Part shown: in pieces, positions 51,124-61,400 of the stretch
How positions within the stretch are numbered: the stretch's first letter is position 1
How the letters are laid out: every line of letters begins with the position of its first letter
NCBI GenBank assembly: GCA_963815355.1
Contig: CAWFGJ010000013.1
Span: 930,001-994,000, forward strand
DNA: 64,000 nt
DNA from: JAPUEK01 sp963815355
GTDB lineage: Bacteria > Pseudomonadota > Alphaproteobacteria > Rhodobacterales > Rhodobacteraceae
Direction of reading: 5' to 3'
Translations under genes and position numbers: made by a program
Notes under the pieces: model-generated
Database searches by the model: none
The model's input: only the letters and a program-made list of their open reading frames with translations
What the model was told of the DNA's origin: nothing

Positions 51124-51155
51124 CCTCCGGCGGGGATATTTAGAGACAGAAAATG
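51124..51155 (+). repeat. Short intergenic repeat, copy C
   Basis: CCTCCGGCGGGGATATTTA is followed by GAGACAGAAAATG. It is nearly identical to copy D at 56333-56364 on the other strand. It lies between the CHAP-like gene and tRNA-Trp. Confidence 0.75.
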
Positions 51156-51209
51156 CCAGAGGCGAGCGGTGGGGCGATCCGGCGCGGGCTGGTCTGGTGG
51201 TAATTCTGG

Positions 51210-51761
51210 TCAGGCGCTTATGGGGCGGTAGCACCGGGGCGGGTTAGAGACGCGGTGGGTCGTCGTCGTCGTGGTTTCCACGAAGCCGGTGCCGCTTGGC
51301 GTGCGGGTGGTGACCGTTTCCGGGGCTGGGGCGATCAAGACCAGTTCGATGGTTTGCACCGGGCCGCTGTATCTGGGGATGTTCTGTTCCACCACCTCGA
51401 CAATGCCCGGCGAAATCACCCGCACCACCAAGGCGGAATGCTGCGGTACGCCACGCACTTCCTGACTGGTTTGAGTGTCTTCGCTGCTGCTGCCGTCGGG
51501 ATTGGCGACCGAGATGGTGATGCTGCGATCCCAGGTGTAGCGACTGAACTGCAGCACATCCCCGGCTTGAAGCGAGGCGAGGTGGCCCAAGGTTCCCCAC
51601 ACATAGGACGAGGTTGCACTGAAATTGGGCGTGAGCAGCCGCGAGGATTTGCCCCCCGCCCCGGTGACCGCATCTTCGATAAGGGTCCAGCACTCGCCAT
51701 CGCCGTAGCGACCGACCTGGCGTTGGGCAAAATTAATGGCAGTTGTGGCGGTGTAAGCCAT
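51210..51761 (-). CDS. CHAP/NlpC-like cysteine protein of unknown function
   Basis: The protein is 183 aa from the ATG at 51761. The frame is open further upstream to 52088, but that part looks non-coding. The order QVGRYGDGECW (Cys24), QHSALVVRVI (His108) and VEVVEQN (Asn127) fits the Cys-His-Asn layout of CHAP or NlpC/P60 peptidases or amidases. No signal peptide is seen. A Thr-rich stretch lies near the C-terminus. No strong ribosome-binding site precedes the start. It lies between tuf2 and tRNA-Trp, where no gene is expected. The catalytic assignment is inference. Confidence 0.55.
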   Translation of the reverse strand: MAYTATTAINFAQRQVGRYGDGECWTLIEDAVTGAGGKSSRLLTPNFSATSSYVWGTLGHLASLQAGDVLQFSRYTWDRSITISVANPDGSSSEDTQTSQEVRGVPQHSALVVRVISPGIVEVVEQNIPRYSGPVQTIELVLIAPAPETVTTRTPSGTGFVETTTTTTHRVSNPPRCYRPISA

Positions 51762-52138
51762 GATGTTCAAACCCGTATGATAGATACTATGAAAAAGGTC
51801 TCGTTCGGCAAAGGCGGTGAGCCTCGCCAAGATAGCGCTTTGGGCGATTCTGCGATAGAAAAAATGTATCAAGGAGCCGTTGGCCTTAGCGGCCAGACCG
51901 CGTTGCGCGCTTAAGGCCGGCAGTCCGTTCTGGGGCTGCGGTGCAGAGCGGGGCCTCGGCGTTGGACGCGTGCAGCGGCGGGTTTGCATGCGGCTTTTCT
52001 GGGCCTGAGGCGGCGTGCCATCGGGCCAAATACCGGTGTAGCGCGGTGGTTTGATCTGGTGTGCCGCGATGGGGTCTGGAAAGTGCATCGGCAGGGACAG
52101 GTCGCAACCGCGCCACGGTTGGTCCGGGCGGCCATGAG
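51762..52138. other. Non-coding gap upstream of the CHAP-like gene
   Basis: No gene, RNA or repeat was recognised in these 377 bp. The minus-strand frame of the CHAP-like gene continues in without a stop until 52088 but lacks recognisable protein features. Confidence 0.5.
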
Positions 52139-52170
52139 AAAGGCGCGCAGAGTTTCCCCCGCGCGCCTTG
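52139..52170 (-). terminator. tuf2 terminator
   Basis: A 9-bp stem, AAGGCGCGC and GCGCGCCTT, with a 12-nt loop lies 38 bp after the tuf2 stop. It is followed by a short T-tract on the minus strand. Confidence 0.75.
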
Positions 52171-52207
52171 TGTATCTTTCACCGGGGTCTGGCCCGGTGC
52201 CTGTCGA

Positions 52208-53383
52208 TTACTTCAGGATTTTCGAGACGACGCCTGCACCGACGGTGCGGCCGCCTTCGCGGATCGCGAAGCGCAGTTTTTCTTCCATGGCGATCGGGGC
52301 GATCAGTTCAACGTTGAACTTCAGGTTGTCGCCCGGCATCACCATCTCGGTGCCGGCCGGCAGTTGCACGGTCCCGGTCACGTCGGTGGTGCGGAAGTAG
52401 AACTGCGGACGGTAGTTCGCGAAGAACGGCGTGTGACGGCCGCCTTCTTCTTTGGTGAGGATATAAGCCTCAGCCTCGAACTGGGTGTGCGGCATCACCG
52501 ACTTCGGCTTGCACAGCACCTGACCACGTTCCACGCCTTCACGGTCGATGCCGCGCAGCAGGATACCGACGTTGTCGCCAGCTTCCCCACGGTCCAGCAG
52601 CTTGCGGAACATTTCCACACCGGTGCAAATCGACTTCTTGGTGTCGCGGATGCCGACGATTTCAACTTCGTCGCCAACGTTGATCACGCCACGCTCAATA
52701 CGACCGGTCACAACCGTGCCACGGCCAGAGATCGAGAACACGTCTTCGATCGGCATCAGGAACGGCTGGTCAATCGCACGGGCCGGGGTCGGGATGTAGC
52801 TGTCAACCGCAGCCATCAGCGCGCGGATCGAATCCTCGCCGATGTCCTTGCGCTCACCGATCATCGCCTGGTGGGCCGAGCCCTTGACGATCGGAATGTC
52901 GTCGCCGGGGTATTCGTAGGACGAGAACAGCTCGCGCAGTTCCATTTCCACCAGCTCGATCAGCTCTTCGTCATCAACAAGGTCAACCTTGTTCATGTAG
53001 CAAACCATGTACGGAATGCCGACCTGACGGCCGAGCAGGATGTGCTCGCGGGTCTGCGGCATCGGGCCGTCAGACGCTGCGCACACAAGGATCGCCCCGT
53101 CCATCTGCGCCGCACCGGTGATCATGTTCTTCACATAGTCAGCGTGGCCGGGGCAGTCGACGTGCGCGTAGTGGCGCGCCTCGGTCTCATATTCAACGTG
53201 CGCGGTCGAGATCGTGATCCCGCGAGCACGCTCTTCCGGAGCGCCGTCAATCTGGTCGTAGGCGCGGAATTCGCCAAAATACTTGGTGATCGCAGCCGTC
53301 AGAGTCGTCTTGCCGTGGTCAACGTGGCCAATCGTGCCAATGTTGACGTGCGGTTTATTCCGTTCAAACTTTGCCTTTGCCAT
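52208..53383 (-). CDS. tuf: Elongation factor Tu, copy 2
   Basis: This 391-aa protein is identical to copy 1 at 25545-26720. Base identity covers essentially only the coding region and drops at once on both sides, as expected from gene conversion between paralogues. It stands in the tufB position upstream of tRNA-Trp and secE, with its own promoter candidate and terminator. Confidence 0.99.
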   Translation of the reverse strand: MAKAKFERNKPHVNIGTIGHVDHGKTTLTAAITKYFGEFRAYDQIDGAPEERARGITISTAHVEYETEARHYAHVDCPGHADYVKNMITGAAQMDGAILVCAASDGPMPQTREHILLGRQVGIPYMVCYMNKVDLVDDEELIELVEMELRELFSSYEYPGDDIPIVKGSAHQAMIGERKDIGEDSIRALMAAVDSYIPTPARAIDQPFLMPIEDVFSISGRGTVVTGRIERGVINVGDEVEIVGIRDTKKSICTGVEMFRKLLDRGEAGDNVGILLRGIDREGVERGQVLCKPKSVMPHTQFEAEAYILTKEEGGRHTPFFANYRPQFYFRTTDVTGTVQLPAGTEMVMPGDNLKFNVELIAPIAMEEKLRFAIREGGRTVGAGVVSKILK

Positions 53384-53435
53384 GGTGGGCCCTCGATTGG
53401 CGGCCCGGAAGCGGGCCTTCTGCTACACGCGCGGC

Positions 53436-53464
53436 GATTTATGCCCTTGGCAGGGGGAAATCAA
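53436..53464 (-). promoter_or_regulatory. Candidate promoter of tuf2
   Basis: On the minus strand TTGATT, 17 bp, then TAAATC, with the -10 53 bp before the tuf2 ATG. GGCCCG and CGGGCC form a small hairpin in the leader. Confidence 0.5.
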
Positions 53465-53589
53465 GCCTGACCGATGCCGCATGCCCACAGTTTTTCGCCT
53501 GTGTTTCTTGCCAATGCTTCTCTGCTGCACGCCAAAGCGTCGCGGCCAACCGTAGCGCACTATGGCCGCATTGGCCTGGGTCCCGGGTT

Positions 53590-54201
53590 TCAGCGGCCTG
53601 CGCGCGGCGTCCCTGCAACCGATGGTGCGTCGACGCCGGTCGGCACCTTTTTCGGCGGCAGGCCGAACCATTCGGGGTTCTCCAGCAGCCATTCCTCGAC
53701 CCGTTTGACCGCGTTGTAGGCAAGCACTTCCATCTGCTTTTCTTTGGATTGGGTGACGCCCGATCCGATGAAGGTTTCCGGCGACATCTTTTCAAAGATC
53801 GTGAACCGCTTGCCCTCGGCGTTCAACTGCGTGCCAGCCGCATCGTCAAAGATGGAGGCGGTCACGACCAGAACCGATTTCGGCTTTAAAACCAAAGGGA
53901 TGCCGGGCGGGGCCAGCGCGTAGGCATCCACAGAGATGCCGATGTTATACAGCTTGGTCCCCTCATAGCGCCCGAACCGGTCCTGCACGGCCTTTTCGAC
54001 GGCGGCTTCCCAAGCCTCTGGCGTTGCCTCGCGGGAAATCGGCACCTTTTGCAGCTTGTCGGTCACGGCAATATTCAGGCCCAACGCGAAATCGCCCAAG
54101 GGAACCGGGGGTTCCGCAAGGTCACTCTTCTGGCAAGCGGCCAGCAAGCCAAGCGACAGCCCGACGGGCAAGATCACAGCAGACAGGCGGGTCAGGAACA
54201 T
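53590..54201 (-). CDS. Predicted lipoprotein of unknown function
   Basis: The protein is 203 aa from the ATG at 54201, with GAGG at a suitable distance. A lipoprotein signal ends in the lipobox LLAAC before QKSDLAEPP. The mature part has a beta-rich core (LVLKPKSVLVVTASIFDDAAG) and no catalytic motif I recognise. It is divergent from the P450 gene and has no operon partner. It is anchored in the envelope. Confidence 0.75.
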   Translation of the reverse strand: MFLTRLSAVILPVGLSLGLLAACQKSDLAEPPVPLGDFALGLNIAVTDKLQKVPISREATPEAWEAAVEKAVQDRFGRYEGTKLYNIGISVDAYALAPPGIPLVLKPKSVLVVTASIFDDAAGTQLNAEGKRFTIFEKMSPETFIGSGVTQSKEKQMEVLAYNAVKRVEEWLLENPEWFGLPPKKVPTGVDAPSVAGTPRAGR

Positions 54202-54347
54202 GGGGTCAATCCTCGACATCAGAGGGCGGGGCAAATGGGCGGGGCAACCTCATCGGGATAGCCGGAAGGCAGGCCCTGCGCAACCATGCCGCCTTTGCCG
54301 AGGGCCGCGCCCGCGCTATATTCCCCTTACCCGAAGGGATTTCCGCC

Positions 54348-55778
54348 ATGACCGCGCCGCAACCGCCCAACGACAGGTCCGAATCCGCCGCGGCCCCTAC
54401 CGGGCGCAACACAAAAACGCGGGTGGATCGCGTCCCCGTGCGGGTGCCACTTAGCAACTCGCCGTTGGGGATTTTCGGATCGCTCAGGGCCGGGCAACGC
54501 AACGTGCTGGAACTGATTCCCGAGATTGCCACCCATGCGCCGATCCTGTCCGGGCGGACGGGCAAGCGCTGGCACATGGTGATGGACCCCACCGCCCTGC
54601 GCCGCATCCTGCGCGACAAGGTGGAAGATTACCCCAAATCCACCGTGACCAAGCTGATCCTTGGCCCGGCGATCGGCGACAGCCTGTTCGTGGCCGAGGG
54701 CGAGCACTGGCTGTGGCAGCGCCGGGCGGCGGCCCCGGTGTTCACCCATCGCAACGTGGCCGCGCTTGGCCCCGTGATGTCCCACGCCGCCGAGCGCGCC
54801 AGCGCGCGCATCGCGGCAGCAACCGCCCACGGACGCGCGGCCGATCTTTATGCCGAAATGGTCACCGCGACCTTTGAGGTGATCTCGGACGTGACCTTTT
54901 CGGAAGGGGCGGGCTTTGACCGCGCCACTGTCCACCGCGCGATAGAGGCCTATATCGGACAGACAGCCAAGGTCTCACTGCTGGATATCCTCGGCGCTCC
55001 GGCATGGGTGCCGCGCCTGCATCGGGTCTTTGGGGCGACCGGGATTTCCGAGATGAAGCAGGTGGCCGATGCCGCCATCGCCGCCCGCCGCAGTGCCGGG
55101 GCAAAACCCGTGCCGGATCTGCTAGACCTGTTGATGGTGGCCCAAGACCCCGCCAGCGGTCGGCAAATGGCCACGGCGGAACTGCGCGATAACCTGCTGA
55201 CCTTCATCGTCGCCGGGCATGAGACGACGGCGCTGACCCTTGGTTGGGCGCTCTACCTCTGCGCGTTCGATCCCGCCGTGCAAGAGGCCGCGGCGGATGA
55301 GGCGCGCGCCGTGCTGTCCAGTCGCGCGGCAACTGCCGCCGATCTGCCCTCCTTGCCTCTGACCCGCCGCATCGTGGATGAAACGTTGCGGATGTATCCC
55401 CCCGCCGCCTTCCTGTCGCGCACCGCCCGGACGGCGGATGCGCTGTGCGGGCGCGAGGTGCGCCCCGGCGACACGGTTATCCTGCCCATCTACGCACTGC
55501 ACCGTCACCACGCGCTCTGGACCGCCCCGGATCGCTTTGACCCCCACCGCTTTGCCGATCCCAAAGCCATCGACCGCTTTGCCTATCTGCCCTTTGGCGA
55601 TGGTCCCCGCATCTGCATCGGGGCCTCTTTTGCCCTGCAAGAGGCCGTGATCATTCTGGCCACGCTGCTCGCGCGGTTCCGCTTTGCAGCCGTCGCGGGC
55701 AAGGCGCCAAAACCCGTGATGATCCTTACGCTGCGCCCCGAGGGGGGCGTCTGGCTCACCGCCGATCCGCGGACCTGA
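54348..55778 (+). CDS. Cytochrome P450
   Basis: The protein is 476 aa from the ATG at 54348 (MTAPQPPNDRSESAAAP); the frame is open further upstream but overlaps the divergent lipoprotein gene. The I-helix oxygen-binding motif is VAGHETTALTL, the ExxR is DETLRMYPP, and the haem loop is PFGDGPRICIGASFA with ligand Cys423. The haem loop and absence of a membrane anchor suggest a soluble enzyme of the CYP102/fatty-acid-hydroxylase-like kind. No redox partner gene is adjacent. Substrate is unknown. Confidence 0.93.
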   Translation: MTAPQPPNDRSESAAAPTGRNTKTRVDRVPVRVPLSNSPLGIFGSLRAGQRNVLELIPEIATHAPILSGRTGKRWHMVMDPTALRRILRDKVEDYPKSTVTKLILGPAIGDSLFVAEGEHWLWQRRAAAPVFTHRNVAALGPVMSHAAERASARIAAATAHGRAADLYAEMVTATFEVISDVTFSEGAGFDRATVHRAIEAYIGQTAKVSLLDILGAPAWVPRLHRVFGATGISEMKQVADAAIAARRSAGAKPVPDLLDLLMVAQDPASGRQMATAELRDNLLTFIVAGHETTALTLGWALYLCAFDPAVQEAAADEARAVLSSRAATAADLPSLPLTRRIVDETLRMYPPAAFLSRTARTADALCGREVRPGDTVILPIYALHRHHALWTAPDRFDPHRFADPKAIDRFAYLPFGDGPRICIGASFALQEAVIILATLLARFRFAAVAGKAPKPVMILTLRPEGGVWLTADPRT

Positions 55779-55841
55779 CGCCGTCCTTGCGCCGACCAAA
55801 GCCCCTGCTACGCTGCGCCCGATTTGCAAAAGGACATTTTG

Positions 55842-56297
55842 ATGCCGACCCTCCTTCGAACCGCCCTGCATACTGCAACACTCGCGCTTTTCGCAGCCCT
55901 GCCCGCCTCCGCCCAAGAGGTCACTCTGGACATCCGGCTCGACCCCGCCACCTTGGCCTCCCTGCAAGCCAACGGCGAAATGGTGGTGATCTCCAGCTGG
56001 TACTACGGTGAGCCCGCGCCCGGCGCCAAAACCCCCACGAATGAGGTCGGCACAATCGACCTTGCCAGCGAACAGGCCACCATTGCGGCACTTGCCGCCT
56101 TTTCTGTCAGGGTCGGCGGCTCGCTCGGCTCTATCCCGCTGACCGAAGTCCTGACCCCGATGCTCAACGTCAACGTCTACTCCGCACGGCTGTCGTCCGA
56201 AGACAACCTGCTCGACTGCGACTTCCTCGAAGGCCCCGTCGCCGATCTGGCCAAAGCCCCACAGGTCATCCGGTGCAAGCTCCTGCCCAACGGCTAA
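55842..56297 (+). CDS. Small predicted secreted protein
   Basis: The protein is 151 aa from the ATG at 55842, behind AAGGA. The signal peptide (MPTLLRTALHTATLALFAAL) is cleaved after PASA. The rest looks beta-rich, with two cysteines near the C-terminus (CDF and RCKLLPNG). I do not recognise a family. It lies 63 bp after the P450 gene and may be co-transcribed. Confidence 0.65.
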   Translation: MPTLLRTALHTATLALFAALPASAQEVTLDIRLDPATLASLQANGEMVVISSWYYGEPAPGAKTPTNEVGTIDLASEQATIAALAAFSVRVGGSLGSIPLTEVLTPMLNVNVYSARLSSEDNLLDCDFLEGPVADLAKAPQVIRCKLLPNG

Positions 56298-56332
56298 GCC
56301 CCAAAACAACCGGGACCCAAAACAACCAAGCC

Positions 56333-56364
56333 CATTTTCTGTCCTTAAATATCCCCGCCGGAGG
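56333..56364 (-). repeat. Short intergenic repeat, copy D
   Basis: On the minus strand CCTCCGGCGGGGATATTTA is followed by AGGACAGAAAATG, differing from copy C at only a few bases. It lies after the small secreted protein gene, antisense to it. Confidence 0.75.
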
Positions 56365-56465
56365 CCCGCCTGCCCCGCACGCAACACTGGCCCTGAGGGG
56401 CGCTTGACCTTGCCCCCGCGGGGGGATCACTCTGCGCCCCTAAATCTCGGGCAACAGGGACCCCT

Positions 56466-57431
56466 ATGATCACCGCCTACCAATCGAACGGCACCGGCCT
56501 GTCGCCCGGCCTCGCCTCCGATCCAGCGATTGAGGCCGCGCTCTGGATCGACCTTTCCCACCCCGATGCGGACGACGCGGCCCGGCTTGCGCCCTTTGGG
56601 ATCGAAATCCCAACCCTCGCCGATATGGAAGAAATCGAAATCTCCAACCGCCTTTACCAAGACGCGGGGGCCGATTACCTGACCGTGGTATTGCCCGGCC
56701 AGACCGCCTCGGGCGAGCAAAGCATGGGCCCTGTCACCTTCATCCTGTCCGAGCAGCGGCTGGTGACCGTCCGCCACCATGGCCCGCGCCCGTTTGAAAC
56801 CTACCCCCAGCGCGCCAGCAAATCCGGCCACGGCTGCGACACCCCGGCCAAGGTCTTTCTGGGCCTGACGCAGGAAATCGTCGGGCGACTGGCGGACCAT
56901 CTTGAAGGCATCGGCAAAGCGCTGGATGAGGTTGCGCGCCTGATCTACCAGCCCCAACCCCGCGGGCATCGCCCCGACGCCTTGCAAGCCGCCCTTGCCC
57001 GGATCGGGACCGAGGGTGAACGGCTGGGGCGGGTACGACTGGCGCTTTTGACCCTTGGGCGGGCACTGAACTTTGTTGAAGCGTCCCTCGCCCGCCTGCC
57101 GCATGGCAAGACGCTGACCCATCTGATCAAGGGAGAGCTGCGCGACATCGACGCGCTGGAGGTCCACGCGGAATTCCTCGGAAGCCGTCTGGCACTCGCC
57201 TCTGACGCCACGCTTGGCACCATTGATCTGTCGCAGAACACCACGGTGCGGATCGTGTCGGTGGTGGCGGTGTTGTTCCTGCCGCCGACGCTGATTGCCA
57301 GCATCTACGGCATGAACTTTATCCACATGCCCGAACTGACCCAGATTTGGGGCTATCCGATGGCGCTTGGGTTGATGCTGTGTTCTGCGGTGCTGACCTG
57401 GGCGGTGTTCCGGTGGAAGGGCTGGCTTTAG
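56466..57431 (+). CDS. corA: CorA-family divalent metal transporter
   Basis: This 321-aa protein has a long cytosolic N-terminal domain and two C-terminal membrane helices. The pore signature YGMNF (GMN) closes the first helix, followed by the periplasmic loop IHMPEL. It transports Mg2+, or possibly Co2+, Ni2+ or Zn2+ in the ZntB branch; sequence alone does not separate these. It is a single gene with no visible M-box. Confidence 0.9.
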   Translation: MITAYQSNGTGLSPGLASDPAIEAALWIDLSHPDADDAARLAPFGIEIPTLADMEEIEISNRLYQDAGADYLTVVLPGQTASGEQSMGPVTFILSEQRLVTVRHHGPRPFETYPQRASKSGHGCDTPAKVFLGLTQEIVGRLADHLEGIGKALDEVARLIYQPQPRGHRPDALQAALARIGTEGERLGRVRLALLTLGRALNFVEASLARLPHGKTLTHLIKGELRDIDALEVHAEFLGSRLALASDATLGTIDLSQNTTVRIVSVVAVLFLPPTLIASIYGMNFIHMPELTQIWGYPMALGLMLCSAVLTWAVFRWKGWL

Positions 57432-57473
57432 CGCCCCCCGCGCTCAGGCCATACCCATTCAGGCCATACCCAC

Positions 57474-58124
57474 TCAGGCAAGCGCCGCCAAAAGGTCCAT
57501 CGCGGTGATCTGGTCAAACTGCACATGCCGCTGCATCAGCGCTTCGGCCCCCGCCGAATCCCGCGCAAAAATCAGCGCCGCAATGGCCCGGTGATCCTGC
57601 GCCGAGGCGGCAATCGCCCCGGCATACCGATAGCGCGCCCGGTAATAGGCCAGCAGTTTGCGGGCGTTGGTCTTGATCATCTCGGTCAAGAACACATTGC
57701 CCGCCGCGATCGCGACCGTCTCATGAAAGCGCAGGTTCAGCTGGTAATAGGCGTCCGGCTGCCCATCGCCGTGGGTGGCGGCATGGGCCTCACAGGCGGC
57801 GACGGCACGTTCCAGCGCATCGGCCCCACTGACCGACAAACGCCGCGCGGCCAGCCCGGCCGCCTGACCTTCCAGCTTGGCGTGCACTTCCAGAATTGCC
57901 AGAAACTCTTCCAGCGTCGGGCGAAACACCGTCGCCCCTTTGCGCGGCAAGCGGCGGATCAGCCCGACGGCTTCCAGCTGCAACATCGCCTCGCGCACCG
58001 GTGTTCGCGACACGCCAAAGGCCTCGACCAAGGCGGTCTCATCAATCACGTCGCCGGGATTGAGCCGCCCAAGGTCGATCCACTCAAGAATCGCGGAAAG
58101 AAGGGTTTCAGTCTGGCCTGCCAT
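57474..58124 (-). CDS. GntR-family regulator, FCD type
   Basis: The protein is 216 aa from the ATG at 58124; a longer frame reaches 58199 and the start is uncertain because no strong ribosome-binding site is seen. The winged helix contains VEAFGVSRTPVREAMLQLEA (about residues 31-50). The C-terminal FCD effector domain has metal-ligand-type residues in NLRFHETVA and further His residues in QDHRAIAAL and MQRHVQF. It is divergent from the adhesin operon across about 340 bp and could regulate it. Effector is unknown. Confidence 0.88.
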   Translation of the reverse strand: MAGQTETLLSAILEWIDLGRLNPGDVIDETALVEAFGVSRTPVREAMLQLEAVGLIRRLPRKGATVFRPTLEEFLAILEVHAKLEGQAAGLAARRLSVSGADALERAVAACEAHAATHGDGQPDAYYQLNLRFHETVAIAAGNVFLTEMIKTNARKLLAYYRARYRYAGAIAASAQDHRAIAALIFARDSAGAEALMQRHVQFDQITAMDLLAALA

Positions 58125-58466
58125 AGCCGATGGAAAGCGGGAAATGGTGCTGGCGTAAAGGGGGAACTGGCCCCCTGCGCCAAACGCCGAAAATGCCACT
58201 CCCGCCCCGGCCCAAAACCCACAGCCAGAGCGCGAATACCCCGGCCAAAACGCAATCGACCGCGCAGCAATCTTTCAGCCCTGTAGCGCAAAAGTCTCAA
58301 TTGTGGCGGGATTGGGGGGAAATTTGGGCAATCACATTCACTTCATCATGCAACCACTAGAAATTGTAGAAAAACCCGATTACCCATTGTTGCAATCGCT
58401 TCGGAAAAATCCGGGGCAACAACGCTCTGGGTGAAAAACCCCGGACATTTGAGGCGGAGTAGTATC
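58125..58466. promoter_or_regulatory. Divergent intergenic region between the GntR gene and the adhesin operon
   Basis: About 340 bp, more AT-rich towards the adhesin side, without a gene. It must carry promoters for both directions. TCCGGGG and CCCCGGA (58410-58416 and 58439-58445) can form a leader hairpin just before the adhesin start. GATTG...CAATC around 58309-58332 is a weak candidate operator. Confidence 0.4.
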
Positions 58467-61400
58467 ATGGTAACGGCGATTGATTTCGCCGTCCGCAGCG
58501 TTGCGGGCGGAACTCAGAACGGTGCTGTCGCGGGCGACGGCATGGGCAATTTCATTCCTGTGCACTCCGGGGACAGCGTTTCGCTGAACCTGTCGAGAAA
58601 CAGCATCGTCGCTTATGAACAACAAGGCGGCGACCTTCTTATCAAGCTGACCGATGGGCGGACGATCCTTCTGGACGGCTATTTCGAGAAAGCGGCAGGC
58701 GATACCAACCACCTTTATCTGTCCACCGATGGCCAGATCGTTGAGGTTTTTGTCGATAGCACCGGCGACGGTGTGTTGTTCGCCGATTACGGCCCCGTTC
58801 AGGGCTGGGACAAATGGAGCCCGCTGGACGATCTGCGCTATACCAGTGCGGACCCAGTCGGTGAAATGGCCGCAGCCAGCAGCGAACCGGCAGGCATGGG
58901 GCCGATCATTCCGGGCTTGCTGGGCGGGTTGGGCGGGGTCGGCACGGCGGGTGCCTTGGCGGGCGGTCTTGCCTTGGCCGGAGCCGGCGGCGGCAAGGGC
59001 CACAAAGCCCCGACGGTTGATGATCAGCCGACCACCACCAATACCACAAACACCACCAACCCCCACATGAACGTGACGGGCACCGGGCAAGAGGGTGAGA
59101 CTGTTGTCGTCACCATTGGCGGTCTGACGCAGACCACCACGATCGGTGCCAACAGCACCTGGGCAGTGTCGTTCCCGTCCACCTCGGTTCCGGCAGATGG
59201 CTCTTACACCGCGTCTGTCGTGGTCACCGGGTCCAACGGCTCCTCCACCACCCTGACCGGCCCGCATTTTGTCATCGACATGACGCCGCCGCCTGTCAGC
59301 GTGGAACATGGCACCCAAAGCACCGGCGATGTGGAAAACCTTGCCGAGTATCAGAACGGCGTGACCATCGACGGTCGCGGCGAGGCTGGCGCCACCGTCA
59401 GCGTGCTGGTCGGCGGCTACACCCAGACCACAACCGTTTCATCGTCGGGCACTTGGTCTGTGACCTTCTCGCAAAGCCAGATCGCAGGGGGCGAATACTC
59501 CATCCCCGCCACGATCACCTCGACCGATCTGCTGGGAAACCGCACCGTGATCACGGAAACCATCGTGATCGACACTGTGCCGAACGCGATCGGCTTCTCG
59601 TCGGTTACCGCGGACAACACCGTCAACTTTTCGGAATCGCAGGGCGCGCTGACCGTCACTGGCACCGCCACCGCTGGGGCCACGCTGCAAGTGACCCTGC
59701 AAGGCGTCACCCGCAACGTCATCGCAGGCTCCAACGGCAGTTGGAGTGCGACCTGGGATGCCAACACCCTGCCGGGTGGCGAATACACCGCCACGCTGAC
59801 CGCCACCTCGACCGATGCGGCGGGCAACGTCTCTAACGCCAGCCACAGCTTCCGGGTGGATACGCTGACAAACGTCGGCTTTACCGGCACCGTCGCCGGG
59901 GACAACGTCCTGAACGCGTCCGAGGCCATGGGCGGGGTGGTGCTGACCGGCACGGCGCAGGCCGGTGCCTCGGTGTCTGTCGCATGGAACAACACAACGC
60001 TGCCCGCAACCGTTGGTTCTGACGGATCGTGGAGCGTGACCTTCCCCTCATCTTCCCTGCCGAGTGGGACACGCAGCACCACGGCCACGGTCACCGCGAC
60101 CGATGCGGCTGGCAACACGGCCACCGCCACCCGGACCATTCAGGTTGACACCGAAACCTCGGCCAGCATCGACGCGCGCCAATCGGGCAGCGACAACACC
60201 ATCTCGGGTGCCGAGCGCAGCGCAGGCGTCGCGCTGACCGGCACTGCCGAGCCATGGGCGCGGGTTGTCGTGAACTTTGAAGGCACCAACCGCACCGTCA
60301 CCGCCGGGTCCAATGGCACATGGACCGCCAACTTCACCGCCAGCGAGATCCCGACCGGCACCCGCACCGGACATGTAACGGTGACTGCAACGGATGCGGC
60401 GGGCAACACCGCCACCGCCAGCCACAGCGTGAACATCGACACCGAAGTCTCGCCCTTCTCGCGCTCTACCCTGTCCACAGGGCCTGACAACGTGCTGAAC
60501 TATCAGGAATCGCGCTCCGGTCTGACCGTGACCGGTCAGGTGGAACCCGGCTCGACTGTCTCTTTGACCTTTGCCAATGGCACGGCTGTTCCGGCAACCG
60601 TTGCGCCGAACGGCAGCTGGACGGCGGTCATCCCGGTCGGCCAGATTCCGGCCGGCGAAAACAGCGTGCGCCTGACGGCTGTGGCCACCGATGCGATCGG
60701 CAACACCTCGACCCTGACGGAATATGTGGCTGTCGACACCGTGGTGCGGAACTTTGCGATGGGGGCAACCTTGATCGCCGGCGACGGCGTCCTGAACGCT
60801 GCCGAAGCGGCTCAGGGCCTGACCTTGACCGGCACGGCCGAGCCGGGCTCCAGCATCCTGCTGCGCCTTGCCAACAACGCTGAAGTAATGACCACCGCAG
60901 GCTCTAACGGCGCATGGTCGGCCACCTTTGCCTCAGGCGTCCTGCCGCGCGGTGAGATGTCCCACAGCGTCACCGTCACTGCGACCGACGCCGCGGGCAA
61001 CAGCTCGTCGCTGACGCAAGGTTTCCTCGTCGATACGGTCGCGCCTGACAGCCCTGATGTGACCGGGGTGAACAAGGCCACCAACGGCACGATGCGCGGC
61101 ATCTACACCGACTACACCGCCGACACTTATACCTTCCACGAGGTAACCTCAGCCGGTGCCACCAACGCGGTTTCGGCGACCCGCACCAATGACGCGGGCG
61201 AGTCCTACTTCCAGTTCGGCACCGCGGTACCGGATGGCAGCTATCTTGTGATCAACAACGCAGACGCGGCCCATAACTCCACCTCCACACTGGTGGTCGT
61301 CAACAACACCACGGCGTCGGTTGTTGACCTGAACCGGGCCGGGCTTGCCGGGTTTGACTTTGCCACCATCGACCTGACCTTGGCCCCGGACGCGAGACTG

